Notes: generated by a model from the sequence alone, not told the origin. A DNA stretch of 64,000 nucleotides from Streptomyces sp. NBC_00287 (GCF_036173105.1 NZ_CP108053.1:9052001-9116000); one strand, 5' to 3'; positions 15,531-23,936 are shown, counted from the first letter of the stretch. Numbers and translations: made by a program.

Positions 15531-17458
15531 TGGCGGCCGCCGATTTCGAGGTGCTGGACCGGGGGCTGGAGGCGGTCCAGGAACGAGTCCTGCCGCCGTT
15601 CGCGCTGGTGGACGCGTTGCCGCGGTCGGCTGTCGAGCAGGCCCGGTTCTGGGAACAGCACGTGGTGGAAGTACTCACCGGGCTGCCTCCGAACGCTCCG
15701 GAGGGCACGTCTCCTCGGCCCGAGTACGACCCGGCCTGGCGGACGCTGATGGAGCGAGAAGCTGCGAAGGTCGCCGAGCTGGCGGCCGGCGGGCAGCAGA
15801 TCAGCAAGCGGACCTTCCGGCGGATGCGGCAGCGCTACGAGGCCGAGGGGTTGTGGGGACTGGTGGACGGCCGGTCCCGGAAACCGCCGGCCCCGGTCCC
15901 CGGCACCGGAAGGACGGACGAGCGCGTCGTCGAGGCGGTCACCGAGGCACTGGCCGGGCAGACGGACCTTTCCACGGGCGACCGCAAGCGGCTCATGCTG
16001 CAGGCCGAGCAGATCCTCGCCGCGAAGCACGGCGAGGAAGCGGTGAAGCTCCTGCCGACGAGGGCGACCTTCTACCGGCTGGTGAACAGCCTCGCCAAGA
16101 ACAACGAGTCCTTCGGGTCGGACACGGTCCGCCGTCAGCGGGCGCTTCGGCCCGTGGGGCCGTTCACCCCGTCCATGGCCGCCCGCCCCGGGGAGATCGT
16201 GCAGATCGACTCCACGCGGCTGGACGTGATGGCGGTGCTGGACGACGGAGTCGTGGCCCGCCCGGAACTGACGATCGCGGTCGATGTCACGACGCGCACG
16301 ATCTGCGCGGCCCTGCTCAGGCCCGCGGGCACGAAAGGCGTGGACGCCGCGGTGCTGCTGGCGAGGATGCTGGTTCCCGAGCCGATGCGGCCGGGCTGGA
16401 GCCAGACCCTGGCGATGTCGGACTCGATCCTGCCGCACCAGCGGCTCATGGCGGTGGACGCGCGGTTGGAGAAGGCCGCGGCCAAGCCGGTCATCGTCCC
16501 GGACACCATCGTGATCGACCACGGCAAGGTGTTCGTCTCCGATACGTTCTCCTCCGCCTGCTCGCTGCTGGGGATCTCCTTGCAGCTCGCCCGGCCCAGG
16601 ACCCCGACGGACAAGGCGATCGTGGAGAGGACTTTCGCGTCGATCAACTCGCTGTTCTGCCAGTACGTCGCGGGCTACACCGGCTCCGATGTCACCCGTC
16701 GCGGACGCGATCCGGCCTCCGAGGCGGTCTGGACCCTCGCTCAGCTCCAGGACCTGTTGGACGAGTGGATCATCTGCTGGCAGCAGCGTCCCCACGAGGG
16801 GCTGCGCAACCCCTATATGGCGGGGCGGACGCTGTCGCCGAACGAGTCGTACGCCATCGCCGTCGCCCGCGCCGGATACTTGCCGGTCGCTCTGTCGGCG
16901 GAGGATTACATCGAACTGCTGCCCGCGGTCTGGAGGGCCGTCAACGACTACGGCATCAAGGTCAACTACCGCACCTACGACAGCCCCGAGCTCAACCGGC
17001 TGCGGAGGCAGCCGTCCGGGGTGACGGGCAAGCAGGATTTGTGGGAGGTCCACTACGACCCCTACGACGTCTCCCGCGTCTGGGTACGGCGAAGCGACAG
17101 CCGCCGGTGGATCGAAGTCCCGTGGACCCATCTGCCCATGGTCCGGGCTCCGTTCGCCGACTTCACCTGGCGCCACGCACGCCAGCTCCTCGCCGACCAG
17201 GGCCGCGACGACACCAGCGAGACCGCTATTGCCCAGGTCCTGGCCAAGCTGCTGCGCAGGTCGGGGAAGCCGCCGACCGGATCGGAGCAGGTCATGGCTC
17301 GCACCCGGGCAGCCCTTGAGGCCCCCGCACGGCCCGCACTCCCGCCTGCCCGATCCGCCGATGCGGACGACAGCGAGAACGAAGGGCCGGAGGAGGGGCC
17401 GGTCACCCCGTTCGGCGTCTTCAACCCCCTGGAAGAGGAAGTGAATCCGCTGTGGTGA
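15527..17458 (+). CDS. tnsB: TnsB-like DDE transposase (Mu/rve integrase family)
   Basis: 643 residues from GTG 15527 or ATG 15530. An N-terminal helix-turn-helix part contains SKRTFRRMRQRYEAEGLWGL. The rve core has the DDE triad: Asp in EIVQIDSTRLDV, Asp in TIVIDHGKVFVSDTF and Glu in KAIVERTFASINSLF. The C-terminal Mu-type beta-barrel and a charged tail follow, the tail probably contacting TnsC. It cuts and joins the 3' ends. Length is slightly below Tn7 TnsB (702). Its stop overlaps the tnsC start by 7 bp. Confidence 0.9.
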   Translation: MMAAADFEVLDRGLEAVQERVLPPFALVDALPRSAVEQARFWEQHVVEVLTGLPPNAPEGTSPRPEYDPAWRTLMEREAAKVAELAAGGQQISKRTFRRMRQRYEAEGLWGLVDGRSRKPPAPVPGTGRTDERVVEAVTEALAGQTDLSTGDRKRLMLQAEQILAAKHGEEAVKLLPTRATFYRLVNSLAKNNESFGSDTVRRQRALRPVGPFTPSMAARPGEIVQIDSTRLDVMAVLDDGVVARPELTIAVDVTTRTICAALLRPAGTKGVDAAVLLARMLVPEPMRPGWSQTLAMSDSILPHQRLMAVDARLEKAAAKPVIVPDTIVIDHGKVFVSDTFSSACSLLGISLQLARPRTPTDKAIVERTFASINSLFCQYVAGYTGSDVTRRGRDPASEAVWTLAQLQDLLDEWIICWQQRPHEGLRNPYMAGRTLSPNESYAIAVARAGYLPVALSAEDYIELLPAVWRAVNDYGIKVNYRTYDSPELNRLRRQPSGVTGKQDLWEVHYDPYDVSRVWVRRSDSRRWIEVPWTHLPMVRAPFADFTWRHARQLLADQGRDDTSETAIAQVLAKLLRRSGKPPTGSEQVMARTRAALEAPARPALPPARSADADDSENEGPEEGPVTPFGVFNPLEEEVNPLW

Positions 17459-18522
17459 CTCCGCCCGACGCCCATGACGGCGAGCACAACCCGCTGACCA
17501 CCAAGGACGGCTGGCGACAGTTCGTCGACGACGCCCCGGCCTGCCCGACCATGCTCTCGCTGCGGGCCTTCAAGGCCCTGACCAAGGAGAAGCGGCTCGC
17601 CTACAACGAGCCCCGGCTGGACTACCACTCCCGGCTCGTGATCGTGGCCACCCCCACCGTCCGCAACGTGTTCACCACCGGACGGCGCCTGGTCCTGCTC
17701 AACCGGCACCAGATTTCCGGCCGCCGAGGGCTGATCGTCACCGGCCAGGCCGGGACCGGCAAGACGACCGCCATCGCCCAGCTCGGACGCAACCATGAAC
17801 TCCTGGTCCGCAAACGACTCGGCCCGGCCGCCGCAGGGCGGCTGCCGGTCGTCTACGTCACCGTCCCGCCCCGGGCCACCCCGAAGATGCTCGCCATCGA
17901 GTTCGCCCGGTTTCTGGGCCTCCCGGTCATCCGGCAGGAGACCCAGGCGTCCATCACCAACGCTGTCTGCGACCTGCTGATCAAAATGCGCGTCGAACTC
18001 GCACTCGTCGACGAGATCCACAATCTCAACCTCGCGACCCAGGCCGGGGCCGAAGCCTCCGACCAGCTGAAATACTTGTCCGAGCGGATCCCCGCTACCT
18101 TCGTACTCGCCGGCATCGACGTCGCCGCGAGCGGCCTGTTCAGCGGTGTCCGGGGTCAGCAGATCGCCGGTCGATACACCGTCACCGAGACCGAACCGTT
18201 TGCCTACGGCACCACCGCACAGCGGCAGAGCTGGCGGAACCTGGTCGCCTCGCTCGAAGACGCCCTGCGACTCCACCGGCACAAGCCCGGCAGCCTGCTC
18301 AAACTCGACGGCTACCTCCACGAACGCACCGACGGCGCGATCGGCAGCCTCTCCCAACTCGTCCGCGGCGCCGCCCTTGAGGCCATCATCAACGGCAGCG
18401 AGGCCATCACCCGCAAAACGCTGGAGGCCATCGAGGTCGACCAGACCGCCGAGGACGCTCACCAGGAACACCGCCGCAAGCGGCGTCCCCGCCGCGGGAG
18501 GCCGGATGCCGACGCAGCCTGA
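17452..18522 (+). CDS. tnsC: TnsC/TniB-like AAA+ ATPase, transposition regulator
   Basis: 356 residues, GTG 17452 overlapping tnsB. Walker A GQAGTGKTTAIAQLGRN and Walker B ELALVDEIHNLN are intact, followed by a sensor-like TFVLAGIDVAASGLF. The end is strongly basic (HRRKRRPRRGRPD). TnsC links target selection by TniQ to the TnsAB transposase and mediates target immunity. The 3' end overlaps the tniQ start by 17 bp, as expected for a translationally coupled operon. Confidence 0.9.
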   Translation: MVTPPDAHDGEHNPLTTKDGWRQFVDDAPACPTMLSLRAFKALTKEKRLAYNEPRLDYHSRLVIVATPTVRNVFTTGRRLVLLNRHQISGRRGLIVTGQAGTGKTTAIAQLGRNHELLVRKRLGPAAAGRLPVVYVTVPPRATPKMLAIEFARFLGLPVIRQETQASITNAVCDLLIKMRVELALVDEIHNLNLATQAGAEASDQLKYLSERIPATFVLAGIDVAASGLFSGVRGQQIAGRYTVTETEPFAYGTTAQRQSWRNLVASLEDALRLHRHKPGSLLKLDGYLHERTDGAIGSLSQLVRGAALEAIINGSEAITRKTLEAIEVDQTAEDAHQEHRRKRRPRRGRPDADAA

Positions 18523-19381
18523 CCGACTCCGCCAGCTGCCTATCGCTCTCGGCCCCGTCCATAACGAGACCCTCGGTTCCTATCTCCACCGCCTGGCCGT
18601 CGCCAACAACCGTCCCGCGGGCTTCCTCGCCCGCCTCCTGGGCCCGCTGCCGCCGGAGTTCTCCCCGCTCAGCAACACCGCGGCCGGCTGGACTCCCCAC
18701 TCGCCTGAACGCCTGGCCACACTCTCCGGGCGCCCAACGTCCCAGCTCGCCCGGGCCCTGCCCGCGCTCGCCGACTTCCTCAGCCCGCATGATCCCGGGC
18801 GGCGAACGGAACAGCTGATCAGCCGCCCCTGCCGCTGCTGCACAGCCCGCCGCAGCCCCACCGCTTCCGTGGTCATCACCCTCTCGCCCGCCCACGTCCA
18901 CCTCTGCCTGCGGCATCAGCTCTGGACCCGCTCCACTCACGACATCCCGCTCGTCTCCTTGCCGGAAGTCATCGAGGCCCAGCGTCGACTCGACCAGCTC
19001 GCCCGCTGTCACCGCACGGTCCGGCAAGCCCTCGACCTGGCGCGGAGAATCGTCGAGGACTGGTCGGCCTCCGGAATGCCGATCGACCTCGGAAAAGAGT
19101 GGACCGATCGCCTCGACCGAGTCGAAGCTCTCGCTGTCAGCAAGAAGGTCTCGGCTGAGGACCGCAGTCACCTCGCGGCGTTCCCCGAGATCGTGGTGCT
19201 GACGCACCTGATCCTCGACCCGCCCACCACTGCCCTCGATCCCAAGGAGCTCTATCTTGCGACGACCGCCGAGCTGAGCCGACAATTCGCGCGGATCTAC
19301 ACCACCCTCGGAACCCAGGACCCCCTCTACCGGCGCTTCTGTCTCTACCGCGAACGAGACTTCCGTGAGGCTCCGGGCTAA
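18506..19381 (+). CDS. tniQ: TniQ/TnsD-like target-selection protein
   Basis: 291 residues from ATG 18506 (GGGAGG Shine-Dalgarno). The opening LPIALGPVHNETLGSYLHRLAVANN is the TniQ signature (P..ES..S.l.RlA..N). A zinc-finger-like segment RPCRCCTARR...LSPAHVHLCLRHQLW supplies Cys/His ligands. The protein is short compared with TnsD (about 500), so how it recognises its target is open. The insertion lies in an intergenic gap between convergent genes, not at an identifiable glmS-type site. Confidence 0.85.
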   Translation: MPTQPDRLRQLPIALGPVHNETLGSYLHRLAVANNRPAGFLARLLGPLPPEFSPLSNTAAGWTPHSPERLATLSGRPTSQLARALPALADFLSPHDPGRRTEQLISRPCRCCTARRSPTASVVITLSPAHVHLCLRHQLWTRSTHDIPLVSLPEVIEAQRRLDQLARCHRTVRQALDLARRIVEDWSASGMPIDLGKEWTDRLDRVEALAVSKKVSAEDRSHLAAFPEIVVLTHLILDPPTTALDPKELYLATTAELSRQFARIYTTLGTQDPLYRRFCLYRERDFREAPG

Positions 19382-19390
19382 GTTCGACTC

Positions 19391-19651
19391 GTGGACGGCA
19401 CTGAGATCACCATCAAGCTCACCCCCGACGAGGCACTCGTCCTCTCGGACTGGCTGGAGCGAGTTCAGATGACGGACCTCAGCCGTCTGGTCGACGATCC
19501 GGCCGCCTGGGCCCCGATCCACAAGCTCGCGGGGACGCTGGACAAGGCACTTCCCGGGATCTTCGCTGCTGACTACGCGGAGCGTCTGGATGCAGCACGG
19601 CGCCGCCTGAGGGAGACCATGGGCAGCTTCGCTGAAGAGCAAGACGGCTGA
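19391..19651 (+). CDS. Hypothetical 86-residue protein at the end of the tns operon
   Basis: GTG 19391, 9 bp after tniQ. An acidic helical protein (TIKLTPDEALVLSDWLERVQM, then AGTLDKALPGIFAADYAERLDAARRRLRETMG). I do not recognise a family. Co-location with tniQ suggests a transposon accessory protein, but small orphan cargo is equally possible. Confidence 0.65.
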   Translation: MDGTEITIKLTPDEALVLSDWLERVQMTDLSRLVDDPAAWAPIHKLAGTLDKALPGIFAADYAERLDAARRRLRETMGSFAEEQDG

Positions 19652-19659
19652 GTCAGCTA

Positions 19660-19787
19660 TCCCATCCGTCAGCACGATTCCGTGAAAGCCATGTCGATTG
19701 AGAACGCTGAGGGCCAGCGTTCTCAATCGACTTGGCACCCCACCAGGTCAGCGGCTCGCCATCTGACAGATGCACTTCGACAGGACA
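19660..19787 (-). repeat. Internal transposon right end (RE1)
   Basis: The segment ends with CGACAGGACA (19778-19787), the complement of the terminal TGTCCTGTCG, and about 120 bp inward it aligns with the outer right end at 23985-24114, including the shared GTCAGC and AGATGCACTTCGACAGGACA strings. The 5 bp outside are ACTCA, which match no other end, so RE1 is not the partner of the CATGG-flanked left end. Confidence 0.8.
19693..19731. repeat. 39-nt perfect palindrome with 17-bp arms inside RE1
   Basis: GTCGATTGAGAACGCTG (19693-19709), a 5-nt loop, and CAGCGTTCTCAATCGAC (19715-19731). It combines two opposed TTCTCA-type TnsB half-sites and could also terminate transcription from the tns operon. 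The corresponding part of the outer right end is degenerate. Confidence 0.75.
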
Positions 19788-19857
19788 ACTCATGTCCAGA
19801 AGGTCGTCGTGGTGGTGCTGAATCGGGTGAGCCGTGTGCGGGCGCTTCCTTCCGTGT

Positions 19858-21309
19858 TCAGCAGTCCTGTGGCGGGCCGAGTATGCGGTGCAGGCCCGGC
19901 TCGATGTCCGGGGCGCTGATCGAGCCGTAGCCGAAGACGAAGCCCGGGCGCGCGGAGCGGTTTGCGGCGACCTCCGCCAGGGTGTAGACCGCCACGCCGG
20001 ATGCCCGGACGCGGCCCGCCCGGTTCGCAAGGGCGTCGGGCTCGGCGAGATGGCCCCGGGTGAAGACGGTCACGTGCAGGCCCGCGGCGGACGGCACCAG
20101 CTCGGCCAGGCCCGCGAAGTGGTCGGTGAGCGCACGGGTGATGGTTTGGTGCCGGGTCGCGTACGTGTGCTGCATCCGGCGGATGTGCCGGGCGAGCAAT
20201 CCGTCGTCGACGAAGCGGGCGAGCGCCGCCTGCGTGGGGACCGCTGTGTGCCAGTCGGCGGTGTACTTGGCGGTGCGCAGCGCTGTGCGCAGTGGGGCGG
20301 GCGCGACCAGGAAGCCGACGCGCAGGGAGGGCAGCATCACCTTGGAGAAGGACCCCACGTAGATGACGTGTCCGTCCCGGTCCAGACTCTGCAGCGTCTC
20401 GACCGGCCGTCCGCCGAACCGGAATTCGCTGTCGTAGTCGTCCTCGATCACGGCCGCGCCGTGCCGCCGCGCCCATCGCAGCAGCGCCGTTCTGCGCCGC
20501 AGGGACATCGGCATGCCGAGGGGGAACTGGTGGGCGGGGGTGACGTACACGGCGCGGGTGTCCGGCGGGATGGCGTCCACCAGCAGGCCCTCGGCGTCCA
20601 CCGGTATGCCCGTGACCTTGGCGCCCTGCGCCAGAAACGCCAGCCGGGCCGGTGGGTAGCCCGGCTCCTCGACGGCCACCCGGTCGCCTGGTGCGAGCAG
20701 CACCCGCCCGATGAGGTCCAGTGCCTGCTGCGTGCCGGTGGTCACCAGCACGTCGTCCGGGCCGGTCCGCACGCCGCGGGAGAGTCCGATGTGCCGGGCG
20801 AGTGCGGCCCGCAGTCCGGCGTGGCCGGCCGGATCGCCGTATCCGACCGCCCCGGCCGCCGAGAGGCGCAGTTCCCGGGCGATCAGGGGACGCCAGGCGT
20901 CGTACGGGAAGAGCCGGGCGTCCGGCAGGCCCACCCGGAAGTCGTGGGCCGCTGTGGTCGGTCCCGTGGTCTCCGGGGCTGCCCATGGGGACAAGTCCGC
21001 CCACAGGGCACGCGGGCGCAGTCCCGAGCCGGTGGTGTCGGTGGCGGTCGCGGTCCCGCGCGTGGGCAGGCCCGTCGTACGCACACGGGTCCCGGAGCCG
21101 ACCCTGCTGTCCGCGTAGCCCTCGGCGACGAGCCGTTCGTAGGCCACGCCGACGGTGTTGCGGGCCACCGCCAGGCGGCGGGCCAACTCCCGGGTCGGGG
21201 GCAGCGGATCGCCGGGCCGTAGCAGCCCGTCGTGGATCGCGGTGCGCAGTTGGCGGTAGATCTGGCCGGACAGGTCGCGCTGCCCATCGAGCCTGACGTG
21301 CATGTCCAT
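19858..21309 (-). CDS. MocR/PdxR-type regulator (GntR HTH fused to aminotransferase I domain)
   Basis: 483 residues. The N-terminal GntR winged helix reads LSGQIYRQLRTAIHDGLLRPGDPLPPTRELARRLAVARNTV. A linker then leads to a fold-type I PLP domain with VLVTTGTQQALDLIGRVLL, DDYDSEFRFGGRP and the PLP lysine motif VGSFSKVMLPSLRVGF. MocR proteins bind PLP or an aldimine and regulate an adjacent gene. It is divergent from the mycothiol-type enzyme gene at 21425; ATTGGCT direct repeats in the gap are its likely operator. It is cargo of the transposon. Confidence 0.9.
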   Translation of the reverse strand: MDMHVRLDGQRDLSGQIYRQLRTAIHDGLLRPGDPLPPTRELARRLAVARNTVGVAYERLVAEGYADSRVGSGTRVRTTGLPTRGTATATDTTGSGLRPRALWADLSPWAAPETTGPTTAAHDFRVGLPDARLFPYDAWRPLIARELRLSAAGAVGYGDPAGHAGLRAALARHIGLSRGVRTGPDDVLVTTGTQQALDLIGRVLLAPGDRVAVEEPGYPPARLAFLAQGAKVTGIPVDAEGLLVDAIPPDTRAVYVTPAHQFPLGMPMSLRRRTALLRWARRHGAAVIEDDYDSEFRFGGRPVETLQSLDRDGHVIYVGSFSKVMLPSLRVGFLVAPAPLRTALRTAKYTADWHTAVPTQAALARFVDDGLLARHIRRMQHTYATRHQTITRALTDHFAGLAELVPSAAGLHVTVFTRGHLAEPDALANRAGRVRASGVAVYTLAEVAANRSARPGFVFGYGSISAPDIEPGLHRILGPPQDC

Positions 21310-21357
21310 CCCGGCTTTCCGTTTTCGGCTCGGTTGTTGTTGGCTTTCAGGCCGGCG

Positions 21358-21388
21358 ATTGGCTCAATCGATTGGCAGCTTATTGGCT
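21358..21388. promoter_or_regulatory. Three ATTGGCT direct repeats, likely MocR operator
   Basis: ATTGGCT 21358-21364, ATTGGCA 21371-21377 and ATTGGCT 21382-21388, all in one orientation, in the 115-bp gap between the divergent MocR gene and the gene at 21425. Another GTTGGCT lies near 21339. Direct-repeat operators are characteristic of MocR/PdxR regulators. Confidence 0.65.
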
Positions 21389-21424
21389 CTGGAGCTGAAC
21401 CGCTGTGGATTTTACGCTCCGGCC

Positions 21425-22018
21425 ATGGACATACGACGACTGGACCGCCAGGCGCTGTTGCTGACCGGGGAGGTGGTCTCCCAGGTGAAGACCGACCACC
21501 TGAGGTTGGCGACGCCGTGCGCGGATTGGACCCTGTACGGCCTGCTTCGCCATCTGGTCAGCCAGAACGAGGGGTTCGCCGCCTCCGCCCGCGGTGCGGG
21601 TGAGCCGTGGGCCGTATGGCGCGACGGCGACCTCGGTGATGACCCGGCCGGAGCGTATGAGGCGTCGGTGGGCGAGGTCACCGCGGCGTTCGCGGAAGAC
21701 GACGTGCTGGAGCGGCGGTTCGCGCTGCCGGAGGTGGGCGAGGGCTTCGCTGTCCCCGGGCGGACAGCGATCGGCTTCCACCTGCTCGACTACGTGGCGC
21801 ACGCCTGGGACGTCGCGGTGACGATCGGCGCCCCGTGGGAGCCCGCCGCCGAACTCACCACGGCTGCGCTGCGCGTCGCTGCCTTGGTCCCTGACGAGGG
21901 CCGGGGGGCCGGTGCCGCGTTCCGCCGGCAGATCGCCGTTCCCGACGACGCCCCGCCGGGCGACCGGTTGCTCGCCCTGCTCGGCCGCGTCCCGTCCTGG
22001 ACGCCGGGGCCATGCTGA
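21425..22018 (+). CDS. TIGR03086-type mycothiol-dependent maleylpyruvate isomerase family protein
   Basis: 197 residues from ATG 21425. The DinB-like four-helix N-terminal domain shows LRLATPCADWTLYGLLRHLVSQNEGF (conserved W..  ..L..H metal histidine) and GRTAIGFHLLDYVAHAWDVAVTIG (second histidine pair). Such proteins use mycothiol as thiol cofactor or bind zinc. Probably controlled by the divergent MocR regulator. The stop overlaps the next ORF (ATGCTGA). Confidence 0.85.
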   Translation: MDIRRLDRQALLLTGEVVSQVKTDHLRLATPCADWTLYGLLRHLVSQNEGFAASARGAGEPWAVWRDGDLGDDPAGAYEASVGEVTAAFAEDDVLERRFALPEVGEGFAVPGRTAIGFHLLDYVAHAWDVAVTIGAPWEPAAELTTAALRVAALVPDEGRGAGAAFRRQIAVPDDAPPGDRLLALLGRVPSWTPGPC

Positions 22019-22490
22019 GGAGCCGCTGGTGCCAGGGCCCGGCCGGGGACATCCTTGGCGACCGTGCCGCAGCGAATGGCGTCGGCAGCGGCATGCGCGG
22101 TCGCCGGGACGGCCCGCTGATCGTCAGCGTCACCGACTTCACCAGCGACGCATACCGAGACTTGCCCGGCATCGCGCGCCGCGGCCTCGCGCTGCGGCGC
22201 CGCTGGCCGCATCTCGACGGAGCGGTCGGCATGTGGCTATGGGTCGTACCCTCGGCCCGGCGCTGCGGATCGGTCTCGGTGTGGACCGGACGGCGAGCCC
22301 TGGCGGAGTTCGTACGCCTGCGGAGCATGTCGCGATCATGGACGAGTACCGCGAGCGAGGCACGATCAGGTCGGTGATCCGGGAGTACCGGAGCTTCGAC
22401 GCGGCGCGGATCCGCCAGGACGCGGAGGCATGGCTGATGCCGGACGATCGCTGCCGTGCCGCGCGGGGGGCGCCACGGCAGGGCGGCTGA
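22012..22490 (+). pseudogene. Frameshifted small protein, monooxygenase/DUF3291-like
   Basis: The first frame gives PLIVSVTDFTSDAYRDLPGI, RRWPHLDGAVGMWLWVVPSAR and ALAEFVRL. The sequence then continues only in another frame as PAEHVAIMDEYRERGTIRS to a stop at 22488-22490. The break lies at about 22315-22325. Joined, it looks like a dimeric alpha/beta-barrel protein of the antibiotic-monooxygenase-like type (FVRLPEHVAIM pattern). Start codon uncertain. It follows the mycothiol-type enzyme gene with overlap. Confidence 0.6.
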
Positions 22491-22518
22491 CAACGGCTTC
22501 TCAGCTCAGGGGCCAAGA

Positions 22519-22629
22519 TCATGAGACAGAACCAGACTGGCCCACGAGCGAGACAGACCCAAGGCCCAAGGTCAGGGCACCGATGAAGGCCAGAAGAAAC
22601 GAGAACCTACATGAGGTGTAGGTTCGCAT
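22519..22629 (-). CDS. Possible 36-residue hydrophobic peptide
   Basis: ATG 22629 encodes MRTYTSCRFSF followed by LLAFIGALTLGLGSVSLVGQ, one membrane-spanning-length stretch. A perfect hairpin, AACCTACA/TGTAGGTT with a 5-nt loop (22604-22624), covers its first codons and could mask initiation. The Shine-Dalgarno is weak. Small hydrophobic peptides with structured leaders can be type I toxins or leader peptides, but this may be chance. Confidence 0.25.
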   Translation of the reverse strand: MRTYTSCRFSFLLAFIGALTLGLGSVSLVGQSGSVS

Positions 22630-22700
22630 TTCGCGTGTCCCTTTCTCATTGACCGTGGCCTTTGTCCGGCCCAAAGGACAGCGCGATGAGACGAACTCCT

Positions 22701-22830
22701 TGTCCTGTCGCATTGAAGCTGTCGGATTCTCACTCGTTCTCAATCGTGCTGGCGGATCTCATTGTGTCGCGCTCTGAGCGGTGGCGTCGTGTCTCATCTC
22801 GTTGGTGTTGGGGCAGTCTCACTGATTAGG
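22701..22830 (+). repeat. Internal transposon left end (LE2)
   Basis: Begins TGTCCTGTCGCATTGAAGCT and copies the outer left end: GCTGTCGGATTCTCA at 22718-22732 and GCTGGCGGATCTCA at 22748-22761, again 30 bp apart, then further TCTCA motifs. The 5 bp outside are CTCCT. Between it and the outer right end at 24114 there are no tns genes, only a short tniQ-like remnant, so 22701-24114 looks like a deleted relative of the main element. Confidence 0.8.
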
Positions 22831-22852
22831 TGAGTCAGCTGCGCTGGTCTGG

Positions 22853-23638
22853 TCAGATGATTTTGATCGAGTCGAGGAACCTAACGGCGTAGTCTGAGTC
22901 GCCGGTGATGGACAGGTCATGCTCCCGCCAGTTCTCCCGGCCGGTTGCCCAGGCGGGGAAGTCAATTGACCGGCCAGTGATAGATGCGGCGGCTGTTGGT
23001 CCAAGAGTGCCGGAAACGACGGTCAGCCGACCCCCGCCAGCGGGGGAGACTTTCCAGAATCCACCGGCGGGGGCGGTCAGTTTGAGGTCGATGGTGCGGT
23101 CGAGCCAGCCCATCGTCGCCGTATTCATCTGTTCCAGCCCCGCCATCATCCATTCCAGTACGCAATACATCCGGTCGAAATCGGTCTGCGGGGTTGGCCT
23201 AGCGAGCGCAGGCACGATGTCGTGACGCAGATGGGTGTGCCATTCGAACATCAGGAAAGAGGGGAGGAAACGTAGTGGGTAGCGGCCGAGGTTGCCGAAG
23301 GACACTTCGAAAGTATCGAGGCTCCCATGCAGCCGCATGACCTTCAGCACAAGATTGCTCCGCCGGTCGTACTCACGGAGGATGCGACTGGCTGGCCAAT
23401 CACGGCGTGCATCGACCTGCACCTCGTTCGCAGCCTCGACGTCGTCACTCCTGAGCAGCCTAATTTTAGATAGGTTAGGCAGTATTCGGCAGCTGGCACC
23501 AAGGTGCGCCACCACGTCGCGGACCCGCCATCCGCTGGCACGACTGCCAGTCTCCCACTCTGACCCGCCGAGGTCCCGATAAAGGGCCAGCGCTGCCTGT
23601 CTCTCGGCGCGCAATGCAGCCAACTGGTACTGGAACAT
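22853..23638 (-). CDS. Mycothiol-dependent maleylpyruvate-isomerase-family enzyme, transposon cargo
   Basis: 261 residues from ATG 23638 (GGAGACGGG Shine-Dalgarno). The N-terminal DinB/MDMPI domain has GWRVRDVVAHLGASC (first metal histidine) and FLMFEWHTHLRHDIVP (second histidine cluster). The C-terminal part (TIDLKLTAPAGGFWKVSPAGGG, then VSGTLGPTAAASITG) resembles the SCP2-like domain found in this family. Likely a thiol-dependent isomerase or transferase of unknown substrate. It lies between LE2 and RE2; the MITE 145 bp upstream may affect its promoter. Confidence 0.8.
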   Translation of the reverse strand: MFQYQLAALRAERQAALALYRDLGGSEWETGSRASGWRVRDVVAHLGASCRILPNLSKIRLLRSDDVEAANEVQVDARRDWPASRILREYDRRSNLVLKVMRLHGSLDTFEVSFGNLGRYPLRFLPSFLMFEWHTHLRHDIVPALARPTPQTDFDRMYCVLEWMMAGLEQMNTATMGWLDRTIDLKLTAPAGGFWKVSPAGGGRLTVVSGTLGPTAAASITGRSIDFPAWATGRENWREHDLSITGDSDYAVRFLDSIKII

Positions 23639-23782
23639 CCCGTCTCCTGGCAGCGTGCTTCCCACCGGGCTCGGCAGGGTAACGGACTCAAACTCGACAA
23701 GACCGCTGACGTCAACCCGCCGCCACCGGAACACAACTCGACGCGCGACAGGCCAACTGCCCCATGAGTAGCTAGGTAAACA

Positions 23783-23936
23783 GGGTCTTCGAAGTAAGCG
23801 GTGCGACATGGCCATGCCATCTCGGCGACCGTAGACCAGGAGCCACTCCGGGCAGTTGCCGCACAGACGCCGAGCCGCGCCAGCACTCCCGTCAACGGCT
23901 GTCATGTACGCGCGCACCGCTTAACTTCGAAGACCC
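23783..23936. mobile_element. 154-bp MITE with 8-bp target duplication GGTAAACA
   Basis: Terminal inverted repeats of about 23 bp start GGGTCTTCGAAGT (23783) and end ACTTCGAAGACCC (23936), with one extra T in the right arm. Immediately outside, GGTAAACA occurs at 23775-23782 and 23937-23944. An 8-bp duplication with GG-TCTT termini fits ISL3-family elements, so this is probably a non-autonomous ISL3 derivative. The interior has no convincing gene. Confidence 0.85.

Noticed and set aside
15236..17176. Long minus-strand open frame opposite tnsB
   Set aside because: It is a shadow caused by GC-rich third positions; the plus strand has a clear DDE transposase with catalytic residues.
14475..19787. 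Simple transposon LE1-RE1 as the unit that last moved
   Set aside because: The flanking 5-mers are CATGG and ACTCA; they do not match, while the outer pair 14475/24114 has CATGG on both sides.
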